In this document: positions 1-6,617 of the stretch, piece after piece
Layout of the letters: each line of letters opens with the position of its first letter
Position numbering within the stretch: the first letter of the stretch is position 1
Assembly (NCBI GenBank): GCA_013824385.1
Contig: PNNU01000150.1
Span: forward strand, 1 to 7,636
Direction of reading: 5' to 3'
Source of the DNA: Anaerolinea sp.
GTDB lineage: Bacteria; Chloroflexota; Anaerolineae; Anaerolineales; Anaerolineaceae
DNA length: 7,636 nucleotides
Notes under the pieces: model-generated
What the model saw: the letters and a program-made list of their open reading frames with translations, nothing else
Told to the model about the DNA's origin: nothing
Database searches by the model: none
Translations under genes and position numbers: made by a program

Positions 1-243
1 CTGCCTGACCTGTTGCAATCTTGCAAACAAATTCTCAGCCCCAATCCATTGTTCGTGCAGCTTACTGCATACGCGGTTAAAGCCTCATCCGTCACCATGT
101 ATTATGCCGTGCAGGATATGATGGCGGATTTCAATGGCCGCACCCAGGCTGGCGAGATCGGCTTAACTGAACGCTCTGGCGGGCACTTCCTCTCCACCGC
201 CATTTTTGCCCGATGGTGCCGCGAAGACGCAATTCCCCAATAA
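1..243 (+). CDS. C-terminal part of a class I SAM-dependent (RlmI-like) methyltransferase, truncated by the window edge
   Basis: An open frame runs from the first base to a TAA at 241-243 and gives 80 residues without a proper start, so the gene begins outside the window. The tail reads LPDLLQSCKQILSPNPLFVQ, then an LTAYAVKASS stretch, a GEIGLTE stretch and a final STAIFARW. In the 23S rRNA cytosine-C5 methyltransferase-like family (PF10672 type), the last strands of the Rossmann methyltransferase domain have this order: helix, 'PL...LTAYA', 'GEL.L', and a terminal 'L.T.IFARW'. From family knowledge the product would transfer a methyl group from SAM to a nucleic acid, probably rRNA, in the cytoplasm. 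The SAM-binding and catalytic motifs lie upstream and cannot be inspected, so the exact target is unknown. The next gene starts 10 bases downstream, which suggests co-transcription. Confidence 0.75.
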   Translation: MPDLLQSCKQILSPNPLFVQLTAYAVKASSVTMYYAVQDMMADFNGRTQAGEIGLTERSGGHFLSTAIFARWCREDAIPQ

Positions 244-253
244 CGGAGGAAAC

Positions 254-1117
254 ATGTTTGATTCAATCGGCAACAGTTGGTCCTTGATCAAATCCAGCGC
301 CAAAGTACTCGAAGCAGATCGCGAACTGATTATTTTTCCCATCCTTTCAGGCATTGCTGTGCTGTTACTTATGGCAGTCTTCTTTGTGCCCATGCTGCTC
401 GTGGGCTATTTCGGCCGCGTGGCCAATCAAGGCATGCAGGTCGTGGATTACCTGATCCTCTTTCTCTTCTATTTAATCCAATATTTGTTTATCTTTTTCT
501 GCAACACCGCACTGGTCGGCGCCGCCATGATTCGCATCCGCGGCGGGGATCCCACCATCCGAGACGGTTTGAAGATTGCCTCCGACCGGTTTATTTCCAT
601 CTTCCTCTACGCGCTGATTGCTTCTACAGTGGGTATGTTGCTTTCATTAATAAAAGAAAAAGGCAGTACCATATCAAAGATCGTGGTTTCACTCATTGGT
701 TTTGTATGGAACGTGGCTACTTTCTTGGTGGTGCCCGTTTTGGCCGTCGAGGATGTTGGTCCGATTGAGGCCATTAAGCGCAGTGTTGGTTACCTCAAGA
801 AAACCTGGGGCGAACAATTGGTGGGCAGCTTCAGCATTGGACTGATTTTTAATTTGCTGATCTTTGTCTTGATCATTGGCGCAGTGGGTGTCATCTTTAT
901 GTTGATCAGTGCTGGGGCTCAGGCATGGGCAATAGTTGCCGCGGCAATAGTTGCCATCCTTTTTATTCTGGGCATCAGCCTGGTGAACGCCACCCTGACA
1001 GGCATCTACACCGCCTCCGTCTATCAATATGCATCCACTGGTGACGCAGGCAGCTTTTTTGAAACAGATGCTGTACAGAACGCATTTCAACCGGCAGCCA
1101 ACCGAAAACTCATCTAA
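254..1117 (+). CDS. DUF6159-family integral membrane protein
   Basis: The product has 287 residues. The ATG at 254 is chosen because GGAGG at 245-249 sits four bases before it and the family's typical MFDSIGNSWSLIK opening follows at once; an in-frame ATG at 206 lies inside the upstream gene and has no such site. About six hydrophobic segments are visible, near residues 25-52, 65-95, 112-134, 142-166, 190-218 and 224-252. Between them lie the conserved-looking cytoplasmic pieces IRGGDPTIRDGL (95-106) and VEDVGPIEAIKRSVGYLKKT (165-184), a pattern I associate with DUF6159 and YciC-like multi-pass proteins. No catalytic motif is evident and the function is unknown. The short tail after helix six is polar. 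It is flanked by a methyltransferase 10 bases upstream and another membrane protein 18 bases downstream, so it is probably part of one transcript, although their roles need not be linked. Confidence 0.82.
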   Translation: MFDSIGNSWSLIKSSAKVLEADRELIIFPILSGIAVLLLMAVFFVPMLLVGYFGRVANQGMQVVDYLILFLFYLIQYLFIFFCNTALVGAAMIRIRGGDPTIRDGLKIASDRFISIFLYALIASTVGMLLSLIKEKGSTISKIVVSLIGFVWNVATFLVVPVLAVEDVGPIEAIKRSVGYLKKTWGEQLVGSFSIGLIFNLLIFVLIIGAVGVIFMLISAGAQAWAIVAAAIVAILFILGISLVNATLTGIYTASVYQYASTGDAGSFFETDAVQNAFQPAANRKLI

Positions 1118-1135
1118 TTCGTTTCAGGAAGTTCA

Positions 1136-3010
1136 ATGAGCTTATCCTCCAGGGATGAAGTAAATCCCGATCAGACAAAAAAACCAACCTTTCCAACCTG
1201 GCTGCCGCTGCTGCTCTTTTGTGTCTCGGCTGGACTGCTCGCCACCCTGTGGGGTTACAACTACAGCGCCGGCAACGCCGAGGAACAACTTCCTTTTATT
1301 TTTCGCGCGCTCGATCCTTCCTTCCTGAAAAACGATTTCTTTACCAATACCTTTACTCTCTACGGTCCACGAACCTTCTTCACTGAATTTGTCGCTTTCT
1401 TCGCCAGGCTCATTCCATTGGCGACGACATTATTTCTGCTGACTTTAACCGCCAATATTGCCATCGCTTTCATTTCCGCCAGGGTTTCACAATACTTCTT
1501 CCCTAACTCCCGTTTTAGCGCCTTTCTGGCCGCGGCGGGTGTCTTAACACTCAAAACTTTCTGGTTGGGCTACAGCAACATCATTTATCGCAGCTTCCTC
1601 GAACCCGAACACCTGGCCATGCCCTTAATCTTGTTGGGGTTCTACCTGATCCTCAAACGCAGCTACATCCCCGCTGCGTTGAGTTTTGGGGTTGCCGCTT
1701 TCTTTCACGCTTTGCTGGGGCTCGAACTCGGCTGGATCCTCTTTGGCGTGGTGATGCTTGATCTACTCTTCAAAAGGCTTCGCAAGGAGCCGCAAAAAAG
1801 CAAACTGCTGCCGCTCGGCATCAGTCTATTGGTGCTGGCTGCTTTCAGTTTTGGATTGCTCTACCCCTACGCTCTGCAGCCCTCCATCCCCGCGGACGAA
1901 TTCATTCGCCTCGTGGCATATGTGCGCCATCCCCACCACTACCTGCCCTCCACCTTCGAGAATTGGCAATATGCACAGGCCGCTGTTTATCTGCTCGGGT
2001 TTGGTTTTGCTTGTTGGTTTGGTCTCAAACGTTCTGAATTTTTACTCGCTCACAAACGCTTCTTGATCACCATTGGCGCCTTGACCGTGCTACTCTGCCT
2101 TGGCGGCTATCTCTTTGTTGAGGTTTGGCCTTCCCGCTTGTGGACCTCGGCGCAGATGTTCCGTCTACCTTACCTGCTCAAATGGTTCAGTATTGTGCTG
2201 TTGACCGGTTGGGCTGGAGACATGATTGAAAATCCTTCCGGCAAGGAATCCAGATTATTGGGTATCTCTGCCGCAGTTGGCCTGGTCACCCCGGTCTCGC
2301 TGGCTTTTGTCCCGCTAGCCTTATGGGCGCGAAATGTAATTCTTCCGCGCCTGAAACTGCCCCAAAAACTGCTTCAAGATGCCGTGATCTTCATCCTCAC
2401 CCTTGGATTGGCCGTCTTTTACAAACCTGAATTCCGCACCTGGGCCTGTTTCCTGATCCTTTTCACTGCAGTCTGGATGATCACATTACTGAAATCCAAA
2501 ACCGTCGGAATCCTCGCCGGCACTGCTCTGCCCCTCGCGTTTTCTGCCCTCTTCCTATTATTTGTCACCACAATTACCCCGCCCTCTTTTTTGAAATATG
2601 AACTACCGGTCTTTTCACTTTATAAAACCACGGGCGAGGTTGCCGACATTGCCAACTTTGCCAAAAACAACACCCCCGCGTATGCCGTTTTCTACACTCC
2701 CCCGCGCATGGGAGAGTTCCGCTACCTCGCGGACCGTGCCATCGTGGTGGATTTTGCCGCATATCCCTTTCAGGATCTTTCCATGCGCGAATGGTACCAG
2801 CGTATCGCAGATTGTTACGGCGTTTCAATCTTGCTGGGGTTTGACTCACTCACCGAATTAAATTTGACCGTTTACCACATCACTGACGAAGAGTTGAATA
2901 CGCTGTCTGTTAAATACGGTTTTGATTATGCAGTGGTCTACGATTCGACCACGACCAACTATCCCATCATTTTCCGCACGCAATCGTTAAAACTAATCCA
3001 AATCCCTTAA
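1136..3010 (+). CDS. large polytopic membrane protein, GT-C-like with a DUF6798-like C-terminal region
   Basis: The product has 624 residues. The ATG at 1136 follows AGGAAG at 1126-1131. A short polar N-terminus (about 20 residues) leads into a first membrane helix near 22-40, then an acidic, aromatic extracytoplasmic stretch (EEQLPFIFRALDP, then FLKNDFF and YGPRTFF, residues 49-82). Many hydrophobic helices follow, up to about residue 480. A loop with RHPHHYLPS (264-272) separates two helix groups. The last 140 residues are soluble and include NNTPAYAVFYTPPRMGEFRY (511-530), RAIVVDF (534-540) and MREWYQRI (550-557), which I recognise as similar to DUF6798. Topology and loop pattern resemble GT-C glycosyltransferases and related envelope polysaccharide proteins that use lipid-linked sugar donors. 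No family-specific catalytic motif was proven, so a sugar-transfer role is only an inference. There is no convincing terminator after the stop; the next gene has its own promoter. Confidence 0.75.
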   Translation: MSLSSRDEVNPDQTKKPTFPTWLPLLLFCVSAGLLATLWGYNYSAGNAEEQLPFIFRALDPSFLKNDFFTNTFTLYGPRTFFTEFVAFFARLIPLATTLFLLTLTANIAIAFISARVSQYFFPNSRFSAFLAAAGVLTLKTFWLGYSNIIYRSFLEPEHLAMPLILLGFYLILKRSYIPAALSFGVAAFFHALLGLELGWILFGVVMLDLLFKRLRKEPQKSKLLPLGISLLVLAAFSFGLLYPYALQPSIPADEFIRLVAYVRHPHHYLPSTFENWQYAQAAVYLLGFGFACWFGLKRSEFLLAHKRFLITIGALTVLLCLGGYLFVEVWPSRLWTSAQMFRLPYLLKWFSIVLLTGWAGDMIENPSGKESRLLGISAAVGLVTPVSLAFVPLALWARNVILPRLKLPQKLLQDAVIFILTLGLAVFYKPEFRTWACFLILFTAVWMITLLKSKTVGILAGTALPLAFSALFLLFVTTITPPSFLKYELPVFSLYKTTGEVADIANFAKNNTPAYAVFYTPPRMGEFRYLADRAIVVDFAAYPFQDLSMREWYQRIADCYGVSILLGFDSLTELNLTVYHITDEELNTLSVKYGFDYAVVYDSTTTNYPIIFRTQSLKLIQIP

Positions 3011-3030
3011 TTATTTCCTGGCTTGAAGCA

Positions 3031-3060
3031 TTGTCATTCATCAGATGTTATGCCTATAAT
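3031..3060 (+). promoter_or_regulatory. sigma70-type promoter for the DUF1028 gene
   Basis: TTGTCA at 3031-3036 (five of six matches to the consensus -35) is followed by an 18-base spacer and a perfect TATAAT at 3055-3060. Transcription would start around 3067 and leave a leader of about 35 bases before the ATG at 3102, with GAGGA at 3091-3095 as ribosome binding site. It lies in the 91-base gap after the membrane protein gene, so the downstream gene can be expressed independently of the upstream cluster. Confidence 0.7.
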
Positions 3061-3101
3061 TAAGCAAATCATTCTTACTCGTTTTCGCTTGAGGAAAAAT
3101 C

Positions 3102-4049
3102 ATGGACTCTCAAAAGGGCAATTCCCACTTCAATCGCTTCCCTTTCGCACATACTTATTCCATCGTTGCTCGCGACCCCGAAACCGGTGAGATGGGCGTG
3201 GCGGTGCAATCGCATTGGTTTTCCACCGGGTCGATGGTCACCTGGGCGGAGCCCGGAGTCGGCGCCATTGCCACTCAATCCATGGTGGAAGTCAGCTACG
3301 GTCCGTTAGGACTGTATAAGATGCAAAATGGAAAAACCGCCCCGGAAGCCTTGAAAGCCTTGCTGGCAGAAGACAAGAATAGTGAGGTCCGTCAGGTTGC
3401 CATGGTGGATGCGCACGGTAATGTAGGCGTACACACAGGTTCCCGCTGCATTGCCGAAGCCGGTCATCACAGCGGAGTTCAATACTCGGTACAGGCGAAC
3501 ATGATGCTCAAAAATACCGTCTGGCCTGCCATGGGCAAGGCTTTTGAAAAAACTAAAGGGGTGTTGGCTGATCGCCTGATGGCAGCTCTGGATGCTGCTC
3601 AGGCTGAAGGCGGAGATATCCGCGGAAAACAATCCGCGGCGATACTGATTGTCAGCGGCGAAGCCACCGCTCACCCTTGGACGGGCATTCTCGTTGATCT
3701 GCGCGTGGAAGATCATCCTGAGCCATTGGTCGAACTGCGTCGTCTATTGACCATCCAGCGCGCGTATCAATCCATGAATCGCGGGGATGAATTACTGAGT
3801 GAGGGCAAAATTCAGGAAGCTTTCGATGCCTATAACGCTGGCGCCAACCTGGCGCCCCACCTGGACGAACTGCCCTTCTGGCAAGCGGTTACCCTCGCCG
3901 ATACCGGCAAAGTGGAAGAATCCCTGCCTATATTCAAACGCGTGTTCGCATTAAATCCTGATTGGGCTTTACTGCTGCAAAGGCTGCCGCAAGCCGGGTT
4001 GTTCAAAGACGATCCTGAATTGATGAAACGGATTATTTCACAAGCATAG
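3102..4049 (+). CDS. DUF1028 (Ntn-hydrolase-like) protein with a C-terminal TPR-like helical tail
   Basis: The product has 315 residues; the ATG at 3102 follows GAGGA at 3091-3095. Residues 17-210 match the DUF1028 pattern closely: HTYSIVARDPETGEMGVAVQ (17-36), PGVGAIATQSMVEVSYG (51-67), RQVAMVDAHGNVGVHTG (97-113), AEAGHHSGVQYSVQANMM (118-135), GGDIRGKQSAAILIVSGE (170-187) and VDLRVEDHPEPLVELRRLL (198-216). DUF1028 is placed in the Ntn-hydrolase fold group, so an amidase or peptidase activity is plausible but no substrate is known. Residues 217-315 form a helical tail with a TPR-like rhythm (RAYQSMNRGDELLSEGKIQEA, then a second unit ending in LNPDWALLL), which may bind a partner. No signal peptide is seen, so it probably acts in the cytoplasm. 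Its last 17 bases overlap the convergent gene. Confidence 0.9.
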   Translation: MDSQKGNSHFNRFPFAHTYSIVARDPETGEMGVAVQSHWFSTGSMVTWAEPGVGAIATQSMVEVSYGPLGLYKMQNGKTAPEALKALLAEDKNSEVRQVAMVDAHGNVGVHTGSRCIAEAGHHSGVQYSVQANMMLKNTVWPAMGKAFEKTKGVLADRLMAALDAAQAEGGDIRGKQSAAILIVSGEATAHPWTGILVDLRVEDHPEPLVELRRLLTIQRAYQSMNRGDELLSEGKIQEAFDAYNAGANLAPHLDELPFWQAVTLADTGKVEESLPIFKRVFALNPDWALLLQRLPQAGLFKDDPELMKRIISQA

Positions 4050-5358
4050 CTGGTAAACGGGCTGCTGTCGCCATCTCGGGTAAATTATACCCAACCGGGA
4101 TGGATGAAGACTTGTTCGACATCAAACCAATCAACCTTTCGGCGCTGATCCCCTTCTGGCGGATGGTTTTACGTACCCGCTTGAGGTATTCAAACCGGAA
4201 TGGAAAGCGTTCTTCGAGCTTTCTTAAATACGCTTTTGAATAATATTTCTCAGTGCGCAGTACCGCATCCATTAATAGAAGGTCAATGCCCTTCATGGAC
4301 ATTTGCTTGAGCGGTGCAGCATCAGGGTTGGTAAAACGATCCAAACCCCGCAAGATATGGTGTGCAAAATTGAATACCCTATTCATGGTCCCGTCCGCTT
4401 TGCCGCGGCGTGCTGCTTCAGTAAACATTGTTAATTCGCGGTGGCGCAAATCCTGTTCAATGTCTTCCTGATCGTCCATCAACTGCGCGAAAGCGCCGTA
4501 ATTAAAGATTATTTCCATCTCTTCAGCGGAAAGTTCTCCCGCGGCCAGAAAACCATCGGCCAACACGGATGTTCCGCCCTTTTCAAAAGACATCTCGGCA
4601 ACTTTGCGGATGTGCAGTCTTTCAGGCCATTTGGGCATGCGTGCGCTCTTGCTTTGTGCATAATGGATCGCCAGCAAGCTCTCATAGACTTGTCCAAATT
4701 GATCGCGTGGGTATTGCTTCTCGACCATGCGCACCAGATCAAGTACGTCATCTTCGTTCCAGCTTTGTGGGGCAGCGGTCTCGCCGTTGAGCCATTGGCC
4801 GAAACGCTGGTTGTAACCTGCCTTGTCAGCCTGACTGCGTCGCGGATCGTCCAAATAATTATCCGTCACCGGATAGAGCATGCTGTATGCAAAAAGTGAA
4901 GGCGTCAGCTCAACTGGCAGCCCCAACAGTACTTGCAAGTAATTGCTCGTCCACACATTACGGCTGGCTTGAAAAATATCTTCGAAGCTGATAAACGGAT
5001 CAAATTCTCTGGCTTGCTTGAAAAAAGCTTCAGCCGTGCGGTTGATGCCCAGTCTCTCAATGCAGTTTACCTGGTTTTGTTGCAACCCGAATATCAAAAT
5101 CCCCACTTCTTTGAGACGTTCTGAGGCTTCCGCTGCGAAACTCTCTTTATCAAAACCGCGATGCACGGCGCTTTCTAACTGTTTACTCACCCAGTCCAGT
5201 GTTGTGCTTAACCTGGCTTCGTTTTCCAGTTTTTTAGCCATAGAAATGGCGGGAGGGAGAAATGGAATCTCATCTGAACACTCAAACCATAAGTTGGTGA
5301 GTGAATGGGTCTGTTGTTTGACAAACTCTTGTAACTCGTTGCGGTTATAAATACTCAT
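4033..5358 (-). CDS. class I isoprenoid synthase-like protein, specificity unknown
   Basis: The product has 441 residues. The start is the ATG at 5358-5356, with a weak GAGAG (5370-5366) upstream; no better start is seen. The protein is mostly helical and soluble, with no signal peptide. Two aspartate-rich motifs stand out: DNYLDD at residues 166-171 (encoded at 4846-4863) and DDQEDIEQD at 295-303 (encoded at 4450-4476). Their distance of about 130 residues, and the EKGGTSVLADGF segment (259-270) ahead of the second motif, fit the all-alpha class I prenyltransferase, squalene/phytoene synthase and terpene synthase fold, where the two motifs bind three magnesium ions and a prenyl diphosphate. 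DxxxDD followed by a second DDxxD-like site lies between the squalene/phytoene synthase and trans-prenyltransferase patterns. At 441 residues it is longer than usual for these families (about 280-350), with roughly 130 extra residues before the first motif. The reaction is not known. It is divergent from the ATP-grasp gene. Confidence 0.65.
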   Translation of the reverse strand: MSIYNRNELQEFVKQQTHSLTNLWFECSDEIPFLPPAISMAKKLENEARLSTTLDWVSKQLESAVHRGFDKESFAAEASERLKEVGILIFGLQQNQVNCIERLGINRTAEAFFKQAREFDPFISFEDIFQASRNVWTSNYLQVLLGLPVELTPSLFAYSMLYPVTDNYLDDPRRSQADKAGYNQRFGQWLNGETAAPQSWNEDDVLDLVRMVEKQYPRDQFGQVYESLLAIHYAQSKSARMPKWPERLHIRKVAEMSFEKGGTSVLADGFLAAGELSAEEMEIIFNYGAFAQLMDDQEDIEQDLRHRELTMFTEAARRGKADGTMNRVFNFAHHILRGLDRFTNPDAAPLKQMSMKGIDLLLMDAVLRTEKYYSKAYLRKLEERFPFRFEYLKRVRKTIRQKGISAERLIGLMSNKSSSIPVGYNLPEMATAARLPAMLVK

Positions 5359-5401
5359 TTAGCAACTCTCACTATTCAATGATGTCAGGAACAAGTTAAT
5401 C

Positions 5402-5432
5402 AATATACGCGCTAAAACCCATTGGGTTGCAA
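5402..5432 (-). promoter_or_regulatory. possible promoter for the isoprenoid synthase-like gene
   Basis: Read on the minus strand, TTGCAA (5432-5427) is followed after 19 bases by TATATT (5407-5402), about 44 bases before the start codon. The -35-like box matches the consensus in four of six positions and the spacer is longer than ideal, so this is only a candidate. The 13-base palindrome at 5416-5428 lies within it. Confidence 0.3.
5416..5428. repeat. 13-base palindrome in the divergent intergenic region, candidate operator
   Basis: AACCCA T TGGGTT is a perfect inverted repeat with six-base arms and a one-base centre. It lies between the starts of two divergent genes (5358 and 5539) and overlaps the possible minus-strand promoter. 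A repressor bound here could control the minus-strand gene. No matching regulator is encoded in the window. A palindrome this short can arise by chance. Confidence 0.35.
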
Positions 5433-5481
5433 AATGTTAACGACAAGTCGAAAAAGAGCGCAGAATTTAATCAGAGAGGGT

Positions 5482-5487
5482 TATACT
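5482..5487 (+). promoter_or_regulatory. possible -10 element for the ATP-grasp gene
   Basis: TATACT matches five of six positions of the bacterial -10 consensus and lies 51 bases before the ATG at 5539. No good -35 box is found 16-18 bases upstream, so the assignment is weak and rests on the -10 sequence and position alone. Confidence 0.3.
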
Positions 5488-5538
5488 AGGATTCTGGCAA
5501 CAAACCGCTTGATATCCTTAGCTGGTCGGGGCTGATCC

Positions 5539-6477
5539 ATGAAGAATTCTCAAAGAGTAATGGTCGCAATCATTGAAGAAATCTGTTTCGAGCAAGGCAT
5601 CGTCTGTGAGCGTTTTTCTTACGATTGGATCTTTCGCCTCACCAAAAACGGAAAAACTGCCCATATTTTCGGTTATCAATTTGAAAATAATTCCGCCACT
5701 GCGCAACTCATTTGCACGGATAAATGCGCCTCAAGTGAAATTTTGCGATCCAAAGACATTCCAGCCGTGGAACACTTTTTCTTTATTTCCCCTGACGATC
5801 TTCACTATATCGGGCTCGAAGGCAACTGGCCGCGCATGCTTGACTTGCTCAAAGAATACGGCCGATTGGTATGCAAGCCCAATGAAGGCACGGGCGGAAT
5901 CGACGTCTTTCAGGTTTCATCCGCTGCCGAATTGGAATTAGCCGTCAATGCGGTTTTTGCTCACAGCCGCTCTCTGGCGCTCAGCCCCTTCTACCCCATC
6001 GACCAGGAATACCGCGTCATTTTATTGAACGATCAAGCCAAACTGGTTTTTTCCAAAACCATCCAATTCCTCATCGGCGATGGTAAATCCTCATTCAGAC
6101 AACTCCTGCTGCAACAAAACCCTTCATTGCTTGAAACCGTCCCCACCTCGGAATTTGGTGAAGATCTGCTCAACAAAATTCCAAAATCCGGTGAAAAAAT
6201 TCCCCTCAACTGGAAGCACAACCTCGGACAGGGTGCCCAACCGGAGGTCGTCTCAGATCCAATCCTGGTGGCTCAATTGAGCAACCTTGCACTGAAAGCT
6301 GCCCAGGCGGTCAATGTTCGTTTCGCTTCTGTAGACATCATCCGCGCCGGGGGAGAGTTTAAAGTACTTGAAATCAACAGCGGCATCATGATGGAAAGCT
6401 TTGCCCGTATGAATTCACACAATTATCAATTAGCAAAATCCATCTACAAACAAGCGTTAATTGAAATGCTTGCTTGA
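5539..6477 (+). CDS. stand-alone ATP-grasp ligase related to the RimK, GshAB and cyanophycin synthetase group
   Basis: The product has 312 residues. The ATG at 5539 has only a weak purine stretch (GGGG, 5528-5531) upstream; an ATG at 5560 would remove seven residues and is less well spaced. Features of an ATP-grasp fold appear in order: a DKCASSEILRSKDIPAVEH segment (61-79) leading into the subdomain that clamps ATP; VCKPNEGTGGIDVF (111-124), the nucleotide-binding lysine with its glycine-rich loop; EYRVILL (157-163); KHNLGQGAQPEVV (226-238); and SVDIIRAGGEFKVLEINSGI (264-283), where D266, E278 and N280 would bind magnesium. Such enzymes use ATP to make an acyl phosphate and couple a carboxylate to an amine or thiol. 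The combination resembles the ATP-grasp part of cyanophycin synthetase and GshAB, but no Mur-ligase or glutamate-cysteine ligase domain is attached. The substrate is unknown. No membrane segments are seen. Confidence 0.8.
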   Translation: MKNSQRVMVAIIEEICFEQGIVCERFSYDWIFRLTKNGKTAHIFGYQFENNSATAQLICTDKCASSEILRSKDIPAVEHFFFISPDDLHYIGLEGNWPRMLDLLKEYGRLVCKPNEGTGGIDVFQVSSAAELELAVNAVFAHSRSLALSPFYPIDQEYRVILLNDQAKLVFSKTIQFLIGDGKSSFRQLLLQQNPSLLETVPTSEFGEDLLNKIPKSGEKIPLNWKHNLGQGAQPEVVSDPILVAQLSNLALKAAQAVNVRFASVDIIRAGGEFKVLEINSGIMMESFARMNSHNYQLAKSIYKQALIEMLA

Positions 6478-6506
6478 TATTTCTTTTTCCTGTAAAATTT
6501 TCCTAT

Positions 6507-6540
6507 TGGTTTTTTCGATTTGAAAACCATTTATTGTTAT
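6507..6540 (+). terminator. possible weak intrinsic terminator after the ATP-grasp gene
   Basis: TGGTTTT (6507-6513) pairs with AAAACCA (6523-6529) around a nine-base loop and is followed by the T-rich run TTTATTGTTAT. The stem contains only two G-C pairs, so termination efficiency is doubtful. Confidence 0.35.
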
Positions 6541-6562
6541 AAATTTAGGCATATTCTGGATG

Positions 6563-6579
6563 ACGTTTTATCTAAACGT
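6563..6579. repeat. inverted repeat upstream of the secreted protein gene
   Basis: ACGTTT and AAACGT are perfect inverted arms separated by five bases (TATCT). The repeat ends 38 bases before the start codon and directly abuts TATAAA (6580-6585), a possible -10 box. This position suits an operator, but no regulator is identified and no convincing -35 box is present. Confidence 0.35.
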
Positions 6580-6617
6580 TATAAAATCATAACTATCACA
6601 TAAACAGGAGTCACCAA

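Noticed and set aside
206..253. Upstream in-frame ATG for the DUF6159 gene, adding 16 residues
   Set aside because: It lies inside the end of the methyltransferase gene, lacks a ribosome binding site, and the family-typical protein start is at 254 with GGAGG just before it.
689..1090. 133-residue minus-strand open frame opposite the DUF6159 gene
   Set aside because: The plus-strand frame has membrane segments and family motifs; the reverse peptide is Cys/His/Asn-rich low-quality sequence.
4078..4092. GGGTA-AATTA-TACCC hairpin as a terminator for the DUF1028 gene
   Set aside because: It has only a five-pair stem with no T-tract, and it lies inside the coding tail of the minus-strand gene.
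4441..4899. 152-residue plus-strand open frame opposite the isoprenoid synthase-like gene
   Set aside because: It is a shadow of the real minus-strand gene, whose motifs are conserved in character; the plus-strand frame has no ribosome binding site or domain pattern.
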